The notes under the pieces are model-generated. The model worked only from the letters and a program-made list of their open reading frames with translations, did not search any database and was not told the origin of the DNA. Source: Sphingopyxis sp. OAS728 (GTDB taxonomy: Bacteria > Pseudomonadota > Alphaproteobacteria > Sphingomonadales > Sphingomonadaceae). From it: 64,000 nt of DNA. A program made the position numbers and the translations under genes. The stretch spans positions 682,001-746,000 of the forward strand of contig NZ_JADBDT010000001.1 of the NCBI RefSeq assembly GCF_014873485.1. Reading direction: 5' to 3'. This document shows positions 1 through 10,427 of this stretch, one piece after another. Each line of letters begins with the position of its first letter. Within the stretch, counting starts at the first letter, position 1.

Positions 1-1652
1 GGCGAGATGAAGGCCGTGATAACGATCAGGCCGGCGTCGCTCATCAGCTTCGCTACCTCGCCGACGCGGCGGATATTCTCGATCCGGTCGGCCTCGGTAA
101 AGCCAAGGTCGCGGTTGAGCCCGTGGCGCACATTGTCGCCGTCGAGCAGGAAGCTGTGACGGTTCATCCGGTGCAGCTTCTTTTCGACAAGGTTCGCGAT
201 CGTCGACTTGCCCGATCCCGAAAGCCCGGTGAACCACAGCAGCGCGGGGCGCTGGTTCTTGAGATCCGCACGCATGTCACGGCTGATGTCGGTTGCCTGC
301 CAATGGACATTCTGCGCGCGGCGCAGGCTGAAGTGCAGCATTCCCGCGGCAACGGTCGCGTTGGTGAGCTTGTCGATCAGGATGAAGCCGCCGAGCGTGC
401 GATTGTCGCCATAGGCTTCGAAGGTGATCGGCTTGTCGGTCGATAGCTCGGCGACGCCGATGCCGTTGAGGTCGAGCGTCTTCGCCGCGAGATGGTCGAG
501 CGTGTTGACGTTGATCTCGTACTTCGGCGCCTGCACCGTCGCCGAAACGCTCTGCGTCGCAAGCTTCAGCCAATAGGCGCGCCCCGGGATCATCGCCTCG
601 TCCGCCATCCAGACCAGCGTTGCCTCGAACTGGTCGGCCGCCTCGGGCGGATTGTCGGCGGCAGCGATCACGTCGCCGCGCGAGCAGTCGACTTCGTCGG
701 CGAGCGTCAGCGTGATCGACTGGCCCGCGACGGCCTCGTCAAGGTCGCCGTCGAGGGTGACGATGCGGTCAACCGTCGTCGTCTTGCCGCTGGGCAGGAT
801 GCGAACCGCGTCGCCCGGCCTGACCTTGCCGCTCGCCAGCTGGCCCGAAAAGCCCCGGAAATCGAGGTTCGGGCGGTTGACCCATTGTACCGGCAGACGG
901 AACGGCTTCGCCTCGTCGGCGGCCGCGCCAATCTCGACATTTTCGAGATGCTCGATCAGCGCCGGCCCCTTGAACCAGGGGGTGTTGTCCGACAGTGCGG
1001 TGATATTGTCGCCCTTGAAGCCTGAGATCGGGATCGCGGTGAAGTTGGTGATGCCGATCTCGCTCGCGAAGGCGCGGTACGCCAGCGTAATCCGGTCGAA
1101 GATAGTCTTGTCATAATCGACGAGGTCCATCTTGTTCACTGCGAGCACGATATGCTTGATGCCGATCAGGTGCGCGAGGAAGCTGTGGCGGCGGGTCTGG
1201 GTGAGCACGCCCTTGCGCGCATCGATCAGGATGACGGCAAGGTCGGCGGTCGAGGCGCCGGTGACCATGTTGCGCGTGTACTGTTCGTGCCCCGGCGTGT
1301 CGGCGACGATGAACTTGCGCTTTTCAGTCGTAAAAAAACGGTAGGCGACGTCGATCGTGATCCCCTGCTCGCGTTCGGCGGCGAGGCCGTCGACGAGCAA
1401 GGCGAAGTCGATCTCCTGCCCCTGTGTGCCGACGCGCTTGCTGTCGGCTTCGAGCGCGGCAAGCTGGTCTTCGAAGATCATCTTGCTGTCGTAGAGAAGA
1501 CGGCCGATCAGCGTCGACTTGCCGTCGTCGACCGAGCCGCAGGTGATGAAGCGCAGCAGCGACTTCTTCTCATGCCCCGCAAGATAGGCGTCGATATCCT
1601 CGGCGATCAGCGCGTCGGTGACGTAAGCAGGAGAGTCCGGGGTATTTGGCAT
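1..1652 (-). CDS. cysN: Bifunctional sulfate adenylyltransferase subunit 1 / adenylylsulfate kinase CysNC (partial)
   Basis: GTP-driven large subunit of ATP sulfurylase, which works with CysD to make APS from sulfate, fused to APS kinase, which makes PAPS. The N-terminal GTPase shows GSVDDGKST (G1), DTPGHEQY (G3) and NKMD (G4). A second P-loop, [11 protein letters not shown], encoded at about 190-235, belongs to the C-terminal kinase, so the gene is the fused type. The start ATG at 1652 overlaps the cysD stop as TGATG, so the two are translationally coupled. The left window edge removes the end of the kinase domain; about 550 residues remain. Assignment is secure, and only the missing C-terminus is unseen. 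Confidence 0.96.
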   Translation of the reverse strand, partial: MPNTPDSPAYVTDALIAEDIDAYLAGHEKKSLLRFITCGSVDDGKSTLIGRLLYDSKMIFEDQLAALEADSKRVGTQGQEIDFALLVDGLAAEREQGITIDVAYRFFTTEKRKFIVADTPGHEQYTRNMVTGASTADLAVILIDARKGVLTQTRRHSFLAHLIGIKHIVLAVNKMDLVDYDKTIFDRITLAYRAFASEIGITNFTAIPISGFKGDNITALSDNTPWFKGPALIEHLENVEIGAAADEAKPFRLPVQWVNRPNLDFRGFSGQLASGKVRPGDAVRILPSGKTTTVDRIVTLDGDLDEAVAGQSITLTLADEVDCSRGDVIAAADNPPEAADQFEATLVWMADEAMIPGRAYWLKLATQSVSATVQAPKYEINVNTLDHLAAKTLDLNGIGVAELSTDKPITFEAYGDNRTLGGFILIDKLTNATVAAGMLHFSLRRAQNVHWQATDISRDMRADLKNQRPALLWFTGLSGSGKSTIANLVEKKLHRMNRHSFLLDGDNVRHGLNRDLGFTEADRIENIRRVGEVAKLMSDAGLIVITAFIS

Positions 1653-2557
1653 CAGAAATACCCCTCCTGCTTTTTCTTCTCCATCGACGCATCGCCGCCA
1701 TCCTTGTCGATGATGCGGCCCTGCCGTTCGCTGGTCGTGGTGAGCAGCATTTCCTGGATGACTTCGCTGAGCGTCTTCGCCTCGCTCTCGACCGCCCCGG
1801 TAAGCGGATAGCAGCCGAGGGTGCGGAAGCGCACGGAACGTTCGACCGGCGTCTCGCCGGGAAGCAGCGGGAAGCGGTCGTCGTCGACCATCAGCAGCAG
1901 GCCATCGCGCTCGACCGTCGGGCGCGGCGCGGCGAAATAGAGCGGCACGATCGGGATATTCTCGCGCGCAATATATTGCCAGATGTCGAGCTCGGTCCAG
2001 TTCGAGATCGGGAAGACCCGGATGCTCTCGCCCTTCGCCTTGCGGGCGTTGTAGAGGTTCCAGAGCTCGGGGCGCTGCTTCTTCGGGTCCCATCCGTGGC
2101 TCGCGGTTCGGAACGAAAAGATACGCTCCTTCGCGCGGCTCTTTTCCTCGTCGCGGCGCGCGCCGCCGAAAGCGACGTCGAAGCCGTGAAGGTCGAGCGC
2201 CTGTTTGAGCCCCTCGGTCTTCCACATGTCGGTGTGCAGCGGGCCATGGTCGAACGGATTGATCCCGCGCTCCTTCGCCTCGGGATTCTGATAGACGATG
2301 AGCTCCATCCCGCTCTCAGTGGCCATGCGATCGCGCAGCTCGTACATCGCCCGGAATTTCCACGTCGTATCGACATGGAGCAGCGGGAACGGCGGCGGCG
2401 AAGGATAGAAGGCCTTGCGCGCAAGATGGAGCATCACCGCGCTGTCCTTGCCCACGCTATAGAGCATCACGGGCTTCGCCGCGTCGGCCATCACTTCGCG
2501 CATGATATGAATGCTCTCGGCCTCGAGCCGGTCGAGATGGGTCAGCGTATCGGTCAT
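1652..2557 (-). CDS. cysD: Sulfate adenylyltransferase subunit 2
   Basis: Small catalytic subunit of ATP sulfurylase (301 aa, normal family length), which adenylates sulfate in the first step of assimilation. The PP-loop reads [11 protein letters not shown] near residue 34. The family-typical LHVDTTWKF follows, and [20 protein letters not shown] lies mid-protein. The ATG at 2557 has a purine-rich AAGGGCGGGG just upstream. It is first in a cysD-cysNC operon. The genes that reduce PAPS are not in the window. No regulatory element was recognised in the 82 bp between it and the LysR gene. Confidence 0.96.
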   Translation of the reverse strand: MTDTLTHLDRLEAESIHIMREVMADAAKPVMLYSVGKDSAVMLHLARKAFYPSPPPFPLLHVDTTWKFRAMYELRDRMATESGMELIVYQNPEAKERGINPFDHGPLHTDMWKTEGLKQALDLHGFDVAFGGARRDEEKSRAKERIFSFRTASHGWDPKKQRPELWNLYNARKAKGESIRVFPISNWTELDIWQYIARENIPIVPLYFAAPRPTVERDGLLLMVDDDRFPLLPGETPVERSVRFRTLGCYPLTGAVESEAKTLSEVIQEMLLTTTSERQGRIIDKDGGDASMEKKKQEGYF

Positions 2558-2639
2558 GCCCCGCCCTTGCCTCCGCTATCTGGGGCGATCAAGCTGTATG
2601 GCCTTTTGCGGGTGCAAGCCAGACTTGTGAGGAACCGGA

Positions 2640-3542
2640 TCATGCGACGGCGTCGACCCTTGTCTCGCGCCATTCAGCCGCGACCGCGGCGATCGTTTCG
2701 AGGGCATGGGCCAGCCGCGGTTTGACATCGGGCAGGCTACCCCACGCCGGGTCAGCGATCAGCCCGAGTTCGCGCCGGAAATCATAGCCCGCGACTTTCA
2801 GCGGCACGATCCCTTCGATCGCCAGCGAGACAGGCGCCGTTGTAATCCCGATCCCCGCCGCGACCATACGCAGGCAACGCTCGTCGCTCTCGCTGCGCAG
2901 CGCGAAGCGCGGGCGCACGCCGTGGCGCGTGAAGAAGCGGCTCGTCGCATCGAGGAATTCGCACGAACGGCGCGCGATCATCGTCTCAGCCGCTAGTTCC
3001 TCGGGCCCCACCTCGATACGCCCCGCGAGCGGATGGTCCGATGCAATGAACATCGCGAGCGGCTCTTCGTAGAGCGGCAGCACATGGTCGCCGCGCTCCC
3101 CCGCGCGCAGCGGGACAAGCGCCATATTGATACGGCCGCTGCCAAGAGCGGCGCGCAGTTCGGAGTCGCTGTTTTCGATCAGTTCGATCGCGAACGCGGG
3201 CCGCAGCGCCGCAACGATCGACTGGAGCAATTCGCCGGGCGCCGACCGGATGATGCCGAGCTTGAGCCCTGTCTCCTGACGATCCTCCTCGCGGCCGAAG
3301 CTGTCGGCCGCGCGAAAGCCGCGATCGAGGTCGCGCGCGATCGGCAGGAACCGCCCGCCCGCCTCGGTCAGCCGGATCTGGCGGCGGTTGCGGATGAAGA
3401 GCGGACCCCCGACCAGCTTTTCAAGCTCGGCAATGCCGGTCGACAGCGCCGGCTGGGTGACGCGAATACGCAATGCCGCTTGCGTAAAGCTGCCCGCGTC
3501 GACGACAGCGAGAAACTGGCGGATATGGGTGCGTTTAATCAT
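2640..3542 (-). CDS. LysR family transcriptional regulator
   Basis: 300-aa LysR-type regulator. The N-terminal winged helix-turn-helix includes FLAVVDAGSFTQAALRIRVT and QPALSTGIAELEKLVG. A substrate-binding domain of normal length follows. It lies upstream of cysD on the same strand, but its HTH does not resemble CysB/Cbl, so a role in sulfur regulation is not supported. It is also divergent from isovaleryl-CoA dehydrogenase (3645), and LysR regulators often control the divergent neighbour; that is the better guess. The effector is unknown. Confidence 0.9.
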   Translation of the reverse strand: MIKRTHIRQFLAVVDAGSFTQAALRIRVTQPALSTGIAELEKLVGGPLFIRNRRQIRLTEAGGRFLPIARDLDRGFRAADSFGREEDRQETGLKLGIIRSAPGELLQSIVAALRPAFAIELIENSDSELRAALGSGRINMALVPLRAGERGDHVLPLYEEPLAMFIASDHPLAGRIEVGPEELAAETMIARRSCEFLDATSRFFTRHGVRPRFALRSESDERCLRMVAAGIGITTAPVSLAIEGIVPLKVAGYDFRRELGLIADPAWGSLPDVKPRLAHALETIAAVAAEWRETRVDAVA

Positions 3543-3569
3543 AGATTTTACTTATGCTAAAACTATGAT
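3538..3569. promoter_or_regulatory. Inverted repeat at the LysR / ivd divergent promoter
   Basis: ATCATAG (3538-3544) and CTATGAT (3563-3569) form perfect 7-bp arms separated by 18 bp in an AT-rich stretch. One arm overlaps the LysR start codon. The position suits autoregulation or control of the divergent ivd gene. The spacing is longer than the classical T-N11-A LysR box, so this is a candidate only. Confidence 0.3.
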
Positions 3570-3644
3570 CCTTTCAATTTCCCTATGTTGATTTTTTGGG
3601 GCAGTATTCACGCCTGCCCTGCCCCTCGATCGATAGGTTGATCC

Positions 3645-4814
3645 ATGCGCGCCACCCCCGATTTCGACTTTGCTCTCGGCGAAACCGCCGACATGATCCG
3701 CGACACCACCGCCCGCTTCGCCGACGAACAAATCGCGCCGCTCGCCGCCAAGGCCGATGCCGACGACTGGTTCCCGCGCGATGAACTCTGGACGCAGATG
3801 GGCGATCTCGGGCTGCACGGCATCACCGTGGAGGAAGAGTTCGGGGGCCTTGGCCTCGGCTATCTCGAACATGTGATCGCGGTCGAGGAAGTGAGCCGCG
3901 CTTCGGGTGCGATCGGCCTCTCTTACGGCGCGCACTCGAACCTCTGCGTCAACCAGATCCGCCGCTGGGGCAATGCCGAGCAGAAGGCGAAGTATCTCCC
4001 CAAGCTGATCAGCGGCGAACATGTCGGCAGCCTTGCGATGTCCGAGGCGGGCGCGGGCAGCGACGTCGTCTCGATGAAGCTGAAGGCCGAACGCAAGGGC
4101 AGCGGCTATGTCCTCAACGGCACCAAATTCTGGATCACCAACGCGACGCACGCCGACACGCTCGTCGTCTATGCGAAAACGAGCCCCGAGGCGGGATCGC
4201 GCGGGATCACCGCCTTCCTGATCGAAAAGGACATGCCGGGCTTCAGCATCGGGCAGAAGATCGACAAGGTCGGCATGCGCGGCTCGCCGACCGCGGAGCT
4301 CGTCTTCACCGACTGCGAAGTGCCCGAAGAGCAGGTGATGGGCCCCGAAAATGGCGGCGTCGGCGTGCTGATGTCGGGTCTCGATTATGAGCGCGTCGTG
4401 CTCGCGGGGCTTCAGCTTGGCATCATGCAGGCGTGCCTCGACACGGTCATTCCCTATGTTCGCGAGCGCAAGCAGTTCGGCAAGCCGATCGGATCCTTCC
4501 AGCTGATGCAGGCGAAGGTCGCGGATATGTATGTCATGCTCCAGTCGGCACGCTCCTATGTCTACAACGTCGCCAAGGCGTGCGACGCAGGTCAGACGAC
4601 GCGTTTCGACGCCGCGGGCGCGATCCTGCTCGCGAGCGAGAATGCGGTAAAGGTCGCGGGCGAAGCAATCCAGGCCTTGGGCGGCGCGGGTTACACCAAG
4701 GACTGGCCGGTCGAGCGTTACTGGCGCGATGCCAAGCTGCTCGACATCGGCGCGGGCACCAACGAGATCCGCCGCATGCTGATCGGCCGCGAACTGATCG
4801 GCGCCGGCGCGTGA
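3645..4814 (+). CDS. ivd: Isovaleryl-CoA dehydrogenase
   Basis: FAD flavoprotein (389 aa) that oxidises isovaleryl-CoA to 3-methylcrotonyl-CoA in leucine breakdown and passes electrons to ETF. The acyl-CoA dehydrogenase fold is complete: [16 protein letters not shown] (FAD/substrate loop), [10 protein letters not shown], and a C-terminal [17 protein letters not shown]. Glu249, in [11 protein letters not shown], sits where IVDs place the catalytic base and separates IVD from most other family members. It opens a plus-strand run, and its TGA overlaps the next gene's GTG (GTGA). Carboxylase subunits downstream support the leucine assignment. Confidence 0.94.
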   Translation: MRATPDFDFALGETADMIRDTTARFADEQIAPLAAKADADDWFPRDELWTQMGDLGLHGITVEEEFGGLGLGYLEHVIAVEEVSRASGAIGLSYGAHSNLCVNQIRRWGNAEQKAKYLPKLISGEHVGSLAMSEAGAGSDVVSMKLKAERKGSGYVLNGTKFWITNATHADTLVVYAKTSPEAGSRGITAFLIEKDMPGFSIGQKIDKVGMRGSPTAELVFTDCEVPEEQVMGPENGGVGVLMSGLDYERVVLAGLQLGIMQACLDTVIPYVRERKQFGKPIGSFQLMQAKVADMYVMLQSARSYVYNVAKACDAGQTTRFDAAGAILLASENAVKVAGEAIQALGGAGYTKDWPVERYWRDAKLLDIGAGTNEIRRMLIGRELIGAGA

Positions 4815-5161
4815 TCTGGCTCTGGCTGTCGGCCGCCTTCATGGTGACGACGGCCGGGGTTCATTCGGTTCTGGGTTACCGGCGGTTGATCGTGCCGATG
4901 TTGCGCAGCGAAGCTGGGCCGCTCGCCGATCCGCTGTCGCGGCGGATCATCCGGTTTGCCTGGCACGCAACGTCGGTGCTGATGCTGATTTCGGCGGCGG
5001 CGGTCGCATGGCCGGGAACGCCGAATGCGCTGCGGATCGTCATCGGCGGCGGATGGCTCGCCACCGGTCTGTTCAATGCCGTCTATACGAACGGCCGTCA
5101 TATCGCATGGCCGGCGCTCAGCGGCGCGGGCATCTTCGCGCTGATCGGCGCGTTGGGATGA
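4811..5161 (+). CDS. Small uncharacterised membrane protein
   Basis: 116-aa protein starting at GTG 4811, which overlaps the ivd stop as GTGA. Hydrophobic stretches ([19 protein letters not shown] near the N-terminus, [13 protein letters not shown] mid-protein, and a C-terminal [14 protein letters not shown]) suggest three or four transmembrane segments. A charged loop carries RRLIVPML and [12 protein letters not shown] do not recognise a function. Its coupling to ivd upstream and the VOC gene downstream (ATGA overlap) shows cotranslation but not a metabolic role. Confidence 0.75.
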   Translation: MIWLWLSAAFMVTTAGVHSVLGYRRLIVPMLRSEAGPLADPLSRRIIRFAWHATSVLMLISAAAVAWPGTPNALRIVIGGGWLATGLFNAVYTNGRHIAWPALSGAGIFALIGALG

Positions 5162-5577
5162 GCATGCGCGGGCTTGTCCATCATATCGATCTGACGGTCA
5201 CCGACAGGGAACGGTCGCGCCTCTTCTACGACGCCGTGCTCGGCTTCCTCGGCTATCGCCGCTCGGCCGATTACGAGCATGGAAGCGACTGGGATCGCGA
5301 AGGCGAACCCTTTCATTCGATCGGGATCATCGAGGCGCGCGGCGAAGGAGCAGCGCGCGCGCACGACCGTTATTCGCCCGGTCTCCATCATCTCGCATGG
5401 ACTGCCGAGAGCCGTGCGGACGTCGACGCGCTTCACGATTTGCTGCGCAGTATCGGCGCGACGGTGCTCGACGCGCCTGCCGATTATCCGCGCTACGGCC
5501 CCACCTATTACGCCCTCTTCTTCGCCGACCCCGACGGGTTGAAGCTCGAGTTCGTGTACGGGACGACCGGCGGATGA
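5158..5577 (+). CDS. VOC/glyoxalase family protein
   Basis: 139-aa vicinal-oxygen-chelate protein. It opens with LVHHIDLTVTDRERSRLFYD, the typical first beta-alpha unit with a metal-ligand His. It continues with HHLAWTAESRADVDALH and ends FFADPDGLKLEFVYG, where the Glu is a usual metal ligand. Substrate cannot be read from sequence; glyoxalase, dioxygenase and isomerase activities all occur in the fold. ATG 5158 overlaps the previous stop (ATGA); a second in-frame ATG lies at 5164. Part of the run ivd-4811-5158-5574. Confidence 0.85.
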   Translation: MSMRGLVHHIDLTVTDRERSRLFYDAVLGFLGYRRSADYEHGSDWDREGEPFHSIGIIEARGEGAARAHDRYSPGLHHLAWTAESRADVDALHDLLRSIGATVLDAPADYPRYGPTYYALFFADPDGLKLEFVYGTTGG

Positions 5578-5852
5578 GCGATACGCTGCTCGACGCCCTC
5601 CAATATTATGGCGCCGCCGCAGCGACGCTTGCGGCACTGCTCGTCTCGCTCAACCTTGGCGAGCGCTGGAACGGCTGGGCGTTCGTCATCTTCGTGACGA
5701 GCAGCCTCGCGCTGATCGCATGGGGTTTCCTCCAGCCCGACAGCGAAGGCATCGGCTGGCAGAATGTCGCGCTGCTCTGCATCAATCTGGTCGGCGTCTA
5801 CAGCCACCTGATCCGCAAGAAGCCTGTCGCAAAGAAGGAGGGCGGAGCATGA
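5574..5852 (+). CDS. Small uncharacterised membrane protein
   Basis: 92-aa protein beginning MSDTLLDALQYYG, with two or three hydrophobic segments (AAAATLAALLVSL, WAFVIFVTSSLALIAWGFL, VALLCINLVGVYSHL) and a basic tail RKKPVAKKEGG. The topology suggests a small inner-membrane protein with the basic end in the cytoplasm. ATG 5574 overlaps the VOC gene stop (ATGA). It ends the first coupled run; the M13 peptidase gene converges on it 20 bp away. Function unknown. Confidence 0.72.
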   Translation: MSDTLLDALQYYGAAAATLAALLVSLNLGERWNGWAFVIFVTSSLALIAWGFLQPDSEGIGWQNVALLCINLVGVYSHLIRKKPVAKKEGGA

Positions 5853-5872
5853 CGCCCCGCCCCGCCCTGTCA

Positions 5873-7957
5873 TCAGCCCCAGACGCGCACGCGCTTGTCG
5901 GGCGCGAGGTAGAGCTTGTCGCCTTCCTTGACGTCGAACGCCTTGTACCAGGCGTCGAGGTTGCGGACGGTGAGCGCGCGGTACATGCCCGGCGCATGGC
6001 CGTCGGTCGCGATGCGCGCCCGAAGGGCTTCGGCGCGCATCCTGGTCGCCCAGGTCTGCGCAAAAGCGATGAAGAAACGCTGGTCGCCGGTAAAACCGTC
6101 GATCACTGGCGCTTCCTTGCCGCCAAGCGACGCACGGTACGCGTCATAGGCGGCCTGAAGCCCCGCAACGTCGGCGATATTCTCGCCCAGCGTCAGCTTG
6201 CCGTTGACCGAAAGGTCGGGGAACGGCTTGTAGGTGTCGAACTGCGCCGCGAGCGCGTCGCCCGCAGCGTTGAACTTCGCCAGGTCCGCCGGGGTCCACC
6301 AGTTGCGCAGCGCGCCGGTGGAATCGAACGCCGCGCCATTGTTGTCGAAGCTGTGGCTGATCTCGTGGCCAATGACGGCACCGATCGCGCCATAGTTGAA
6401 CGCGGGGTCGGCCTTGGCGTTGAAGAAGGGCGGCTGAAGGATCGCGGCGGGGAAGTTCAGCGCGTTCTGGACGGGCAGGTTCACCGCGTTGACGGTCTGC
6501 GGGACCATCCACCATTCGCCCTTGTCCATCGGCTTGCCGATCTTGGCGAGCTGGTGTGCATATTCGGCCTTCTGCCCCGCGACCTCGTTTGCATAGGCGT
6601 CGGCGCCGACGGTGTAGCTGCCATAATCGCGCCAGGTGTCGGGGTAACCCACCCCCACGGCAATGGTCTCGACCTTCTTGATCGCTTCTTTCTTCGTCTC
6701 GGGCGCCATCCAGTCGATCGTGTTCACCCGGGTCGCAAAGGCGGCCTTGATGTTCTTTACCATGTCGCCGACTTCAGCCTTGGCCGAGGCGGGGAAATAT
6801 TTGTCGGCATAGGCCTTGCCCACCGCATCGCCGAGATAGACGTCCAGCGCGTCGAGCGCGCGCTTTTCGCGGCCACGCTGCTGCGGCGTGCCCGCCATCG
6901 TCGTCCCATAGAAGGCGAAGTGCGCGCTATCGATCGCGCTCGGCAGCACGTCGCTGTGGCTGTTGATCTGATGGAAGGCGAGCCAGTCCTTCCATGCATC
7001 GAGCGGTTCGGACGCGACGAGCGCCGACAGGCCGGTGATCGCATTGGCATGATAGGCGCCGAACTTGCCCGCACCGTCGAGCTTGGCGGCGGCAAAGAAG
7101 GCCGGCCAGTCGATGCCGGGGGCCTTTTTCGCGAAATCGCCCTTCGCCCAGACGTCGGCAGACTTGGTGAAATCCTCGCTCTGCTCGCGCGTCGCATGCG
7201 CCTTGGCGATCTTGACCTCGAGATCGTAGATGCGCTTCGCCTTCGCCGCGGCGTCGCTCTGCCCGGCGGCAGTCAGGAGCTTGGCGATATAGGCCTGATA
7301 GGCGGTGCGGATGCTCGCCATCTTGGGGTCGGCCGACAGATAATATTCGCGCTCGGGCATCCCGAGCCCGCCCTGCAGCAGATAGGGGATGACCTCGCCC
7401 GGGGTCGCGAGACCCTGCGTCACGAACACGCCGAAGAGATTTTCGGTCTGGAAGTTGGTCGCGTTGAGCGGATCGACGTCCGCGCGAAGCTGCTCGCCCA
7501 GCACCTTCGACAGACCGGCCTTGTCGCTGATCGCGGCAAAGCGCGCGAGGTCGGCGGCGACGGGCTTCATCCCCGCGGCGTCGATCGCCTTCACATTGGT
7601 GAAGGCTTTATAGAAGGCAGCGATGCGGCCTTCGTTCGTGTCGGCCCCAGCATCACCCTTGACGATCGCATCGACCAGTTCGCGGTTGCGTTTCTCGGTT
7701 TCGAGTTGCGCGACATAGAAAGCGCCGATCGACGAGCGGTCGGCGGGGATTTCATTCGCCTTGTCCCAATTGCCGTTGGCGTAGGCGTAAAAGTCGTCGC
7801 CGGGCTTTGCGGCCGTGTCCATCGCGGCCTTGCTGATCCCGATATCGGTGCCGACGGTGTAGGCGGCGCTGCCTTCCTCCTTACCGCTGGTACAAGCGAC
7901 GGGCCCCGCAAGAACCGCGGCGGTGGACAGAAGGACGGCGAAGACAGCTTTTTTCAT
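5873..7957 (-). CDS. M13 family zinc metallopeptidase (neprilysin/PepO type)
   Basis: 694-aa exported endopeptidase. The zinc motif HEISH is at residues 531-535, and ENIAD (E592, third zinc ligand; D596) follows, giving the gluzincin arrangement. VNAVN upstream matches the family substrate-backbone motif. The N-terminus MKKAVFAVLLSTAAVLAG is a signal peptide with a Cys at residue 22 (PVAC), so a lipoprotein is possible although the lipobox is weak. M13 enzymes cleave short peptides in the periplasm or at the surface. It sits between two halves of the leucine region on the opposite strand, with no obvious link to it. Confidence 0.95.
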   Translation of the reverse strand: MKKAVFAVLLSTAAVLAGPVACTSGKEEGSAAYTVGTDIGISKAAMDTAAKPGDDFYAYANGNWDKANEIPADRSSIGAFYVAQLETEKRNRELVDAIVKGDAGADTNEGRIAAFYKAFTNVKAIDAAGMKPVAADLARFAAISDKAGLSKVLGEQLRADVDPLNATNFQTENLFGVFVTQGLATPGEVIPYLLQGGLGMPEREYYLSADPKMASIRTAYQAYIAKLLTAAGQSDAAAKAKRIYDLEVKIAKAHATREQSEDFTKSADVWAKGDFAKKAPGIDWPAFFAAAKLDGAGKFGAYHANAITGLSALVASEPLDAWKDWLAFHQINSHSDVLPSAIDSAHFAFYGTTMAGTPQQRGREKRALDALDVYLGDAVGKAYADKYFPASAKAEVGDMVKNIKAAFATRVNTIDWMAPETKKEAIKKVETIAVGVGYPDTWRDYGSYTVGADAYANEVAGQKAEYAHQLAKIGKPMDKGEWWMVPQTVNAVNLPVQNALNFPAAILQPPFFNAKADPAFNYGAIGAVIGHEISHSFDNNGAAFDSTGALRNWWTPADLAKFNAAGDALAAQFDTYKPFPDLSVNGKLTLGENIADVAGLQAAYDAYRASLGGKEAPVIDGFTGDQRFFIAFAQTWATRMRAEALRARIATDGHAPGMYRALTVRNLDAWYKAFDVKEGDKLYLAPDKRVRVWG

Positions 7958-8103
7958 GAGAATGACCTTATTTTGTCACGGAAAGGCAGGCCGCCGACGC
8001 GTGGGAAAATCCGGTTTCAATACCAACCATTTTCGGCCTGCTGCGCTTTTCAATCGACGAGCGGCGGGTTAGTTCCGAACCGACTTCAGGGAGAGACTGT
8101 ACA

Positions 8104-9702
8104 GTGAGCGCACCGGTTCTTGGCACGAGCATCAACGCGGACAGCGACGAATATCGCACCCGCAGCGCGCATAACCGCGCGCTGACCGACGCCCTGCGGA
8201 CGGCGGTCGCCGAAGCCGCGCTTGGAGGCAACGAAAAGTCGCGCGAACGGCACACGAGCCGCGGCAAATTGCTGCCGCGCGAGCGCGTCGAGCGGTTGCT
8301 TGATCCGGGCGCGCCCTTTCTCGAAATCGGCCAGCTCGCCGCGAACGATCTCTACGACGGCGAAGTACCGGGCGCGGGGCTTATCTGCGGCATCGGACAG
8401 GTGTCGGGACGCCAGTGCATGATCGTTTGCAACGACGCGACGGTGAAGGGCGGCACCTATTATCCGATGACGGTGAAGAAGCATCTTCGTGCGCAGGAAA
8501 TTGCCGAGGCGAACCGCCTGCCCTGCATCTATCTCGTCGACAGCGGCGGCGCGAACCTTCCGCATCAGGATCAGGTCTTCCCCGACCGCGACCATTTCGG
8601 CCGCATCTTCTTCAATCAGGCGAACATGTCGGCGAAGCGCATCCCGCAGATCGCGTGCGTAATGGGAAGCTGCACCGCCGGCGGTGCCTATGTCCCCGCG
8701 ATGTCCGACGAGACGGTGATCGTGCGCAATCAGGGCACGATCTTCCTCGCCGGCCCGCCGCTGGTGAAGGCCGCGACGGGCGAGGAAATCAGCGCCGAGG
8801 ATCTTGGCGGCGGCGATCTGCATGCCAAGAAATCGGGCGTCGTCGACCATCTCGCCGAAAATGACGAGCATGCGCTGACGATCGTCCGTGACATCGTCAG
8901 TCACCTCGGCGAGGACAAGGGTTTCGAGGTGCCGATGAAGGCCCCGCGCCCGCCCAAATATGCCGCCGAGGAAATCTATGGCGTCGTCCCCGACGACGTC
9001 CGCGCGCCTTACGACGTGCACGAGGTCATCGCGCGCATCGTCGACGGCAGCGAGTTTCACGAGTTCAAAGCGAACTACGGCGCGACGCTTGTCTGCGGCT
9101 TCGCGCATATCTGGGGCATCCCCGTCGCGATCCTCGCGAACAACGGCGTGCTGTTCAGCGAGAGCGCGGTCAAGGGCGCGCATTTCATCGAACTGGCGCA
9201 GCAACGCCGCATCCCCCTCCTCTTCCTCCAGAACATTTCGGGCTTCATGGTCGGCGGCAAATATGAGGCCGAGGGGATCGCCAAGCATGGTGCGAAGCTG
9301 GTCACGGCGGTTGCCACGGCGACGGTGCCCAAGATCACCGTGTTGATCGGCGGCAGCTTCGGCGCGGGCAATTACGGCATGTGCGGCCGCGCATACTCAC
9401 CGCGCTTCCTGTTCAGCTGGCCCAACAGCCGGATCAGCGTGATGGGCGGTGAACAGGCGGCGAGCGTGCTCGCGACAGTCCACCGCGACGCCGACAAATG
9501 GACTCCGGAAGAAGCCGAAGCTTTCAAGGCGCCGATCCGCCAGAAATATGAGGACGAGGGCAATCCCTATCACGCCACCGCGCGCCTCTGGGACGACGGC
9601 ATCATCGACCCCGCGCAGACGCGCGACGTACTCGGCATCGCCTTCGCGGCCACGCTGAATGCGCCAGTCGAGGACCGCGGCTTCGGCGTGTTCCGGATGT
9701 GA
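8104..9702 (+). CDS. liuB: Methylcrotonyl-CoA carboxylase, carboxyltransferase (beta) subunit
   Basis: 532-aa carboxyltransferase that moves CO2 from carboxybiotin to 3-methylcrotonyl-CoA, giving 3-methylglutaconyl-CoA. Family features include [19 protein letters not shown] text (here [18 protein letters not shown]), [29 protein letters not shown] and [16 protein letters not shown], which are diagnostic for MCC-type rather than propionyl-type beta subunits. The start is GTG at 8104 behind a purine-rich AGGGAGAGAC. It is divergent from the M13 peptidase and coupled downstream to a CPBP protein (GTGA). Its alpha subunit lies at 11073, separated by three small genes. Confidence 0.93.
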   Translation: MSAPVLGTSINADSDEYRTRSAHNRALTDALRTAVAEAALGGNEKSRERHTSRGKLLPRERVERLLDPGAPFLEIGQLAANDLYDGEVPGAGLICGIGQVSGRQCMIVCNDATVKGGTYYPMTVKKHLRAQEIAEANRLPCIYLVDSGGANLPHQDQVFPDRDHFGRIFFNQANMSAKRIPQIACVMGSCTAGGAYVPAMSDETVIVRNQGTIFLAGPPLVKAATGEEISAEDLGGGDLHAKKSGVVDHLAENDEHALTIVRDIVSHLGEDKGFEVPMKAPRPPKYAAEEIYGVVPDDVRAPYDVHEVIARIVDGSEFHEFKANYGATLVCGFAHIWGIPVAILANNGVLFSESAVKGAHFIELAQQRRIPLLFLQNISGFMVGGKYEAEGIAKHGAKLVTAVATATVPKITVLIGGSFGAGNYGMCGRAYSPRFLFSWPNSRISVMGGEQAASVLATVHRDADKWTPEEAEAFKAPIRQKYEDEGNPYHATARLWDDGIIDPAQTRDVLGIAFAATLNAPVEDRGFGVFRM

Positions 9703-10427
9703 CGATGCCCGATCCGGTCCTTTTCATACTCGCCGTCGTGACGATGCTGATGATCGCGGGCTTCGTGCTGGGCCTGACCGATCGCGGCGGATTTTCGCCA
9801 CGGTGGCTGTTTGTCGCGGCGGGACTCGTCGTGGTCAACGACGCGCTGCTGACCAATTTCTATGGCGCGCTGCCCGACATGGTCGGTGCGAGCGACTGGA
9901 ATTGGCAGGGCAAACTGCTCGCGCTGGCCGCGACGCTGGCGATCGCATCGCATCCGGCATTCGGCTGGCAGCGTTCGGGACTGACGCTCAAGCAGAACGC
10001 CGGTTCGCTACGTGCGGCGGTGCCGGTCGCCCTCCTCTATTGCCTCTTCTTCCTGGCGCTCGCCTTTTCTTTTCCGAACGAGCCCGCGTCGGGCGAAACC
10101 CTCGCCTACCAACTTACGATGCCGGGGTTCGAGGAAGAGCCCTTCTATCGCGGCATCCTGCTCTTGGCGCTCAACGAGGCATTCCGCGGCCGGATTCGGC
10201 TGCTCGGTGTCGACTGGGGCTGGGGTGCGGTGCTGTCATGCGCCTTGTTCGGCCTCGCGCATGCGTTGAGCTATTCCGCTGGCGATGGATTCCAGTTCGA
10301 CGTCATCACGATGGCCCTCACCGCCATCCCATCCTTTCTCGCAGTTTGGCTCCGCGAACGCACGGGCAGCCTGCTTCTTCCTGTTGCGGTGCATAATTTC
10401 GGCAACGCGATCATGCTGGTGGTGTGA
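9699..10427 (+). CDS. CPBP family intramembrane glutamic protease-like protein
   Basis: 242-aa polytopic membrane protein with the CPBP (Abi/Rce1) signature. [14 protein letters not shown] matches motif 1 (EExxxR with the catalytic Glu pair), GLAHALSY supplies the His of motif 2, and [10 protein letters not shown] the final His/Asn. Bacterial members are proposed intramembrane endopeptidases, often of unknown substrate. GTG 9699 overlaps the liuB stop (GTGA); ATG 9705 is an alternative. Its location between the two MCC subunits is unusual and its part in leucine degradation is unclear. Confidence 0.88.
   Translation: MTMPDPVLFILAVVTMLMIAGFVLGLTDRGGFSPRWLFVAAGLVVVNDALLTNFYGALPDMVGASDWNWQGKLLALAATLAIASHPAFGWQRSGLTLKQNAGSLRAAVPVALLYCLFFLALAFSFPNEPASGETLAYQLTMPGFEEEPFYRGILLLALNEAFRGRIRLLGVDWGWGAVLSCALFGLAHALSYSAGDGFQFDVITMALTAIPSFLAVWLRERTGSLLLPVAVHNFGNAIMLVV

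Noticed and set aside
2558..2639. SAM or cysteine riboswitch before cysD
   Set aside because: The 82-bp gap shows no conserved aptamer core and little room for one.
5720..8107. 795-aa open frame on the plus strand
   Set aside because: It is antisense to the M13 peptidase, whose HEISH and ENIAD motifs prove the minus-strand reading; long shadow frames are expected at this GC content.
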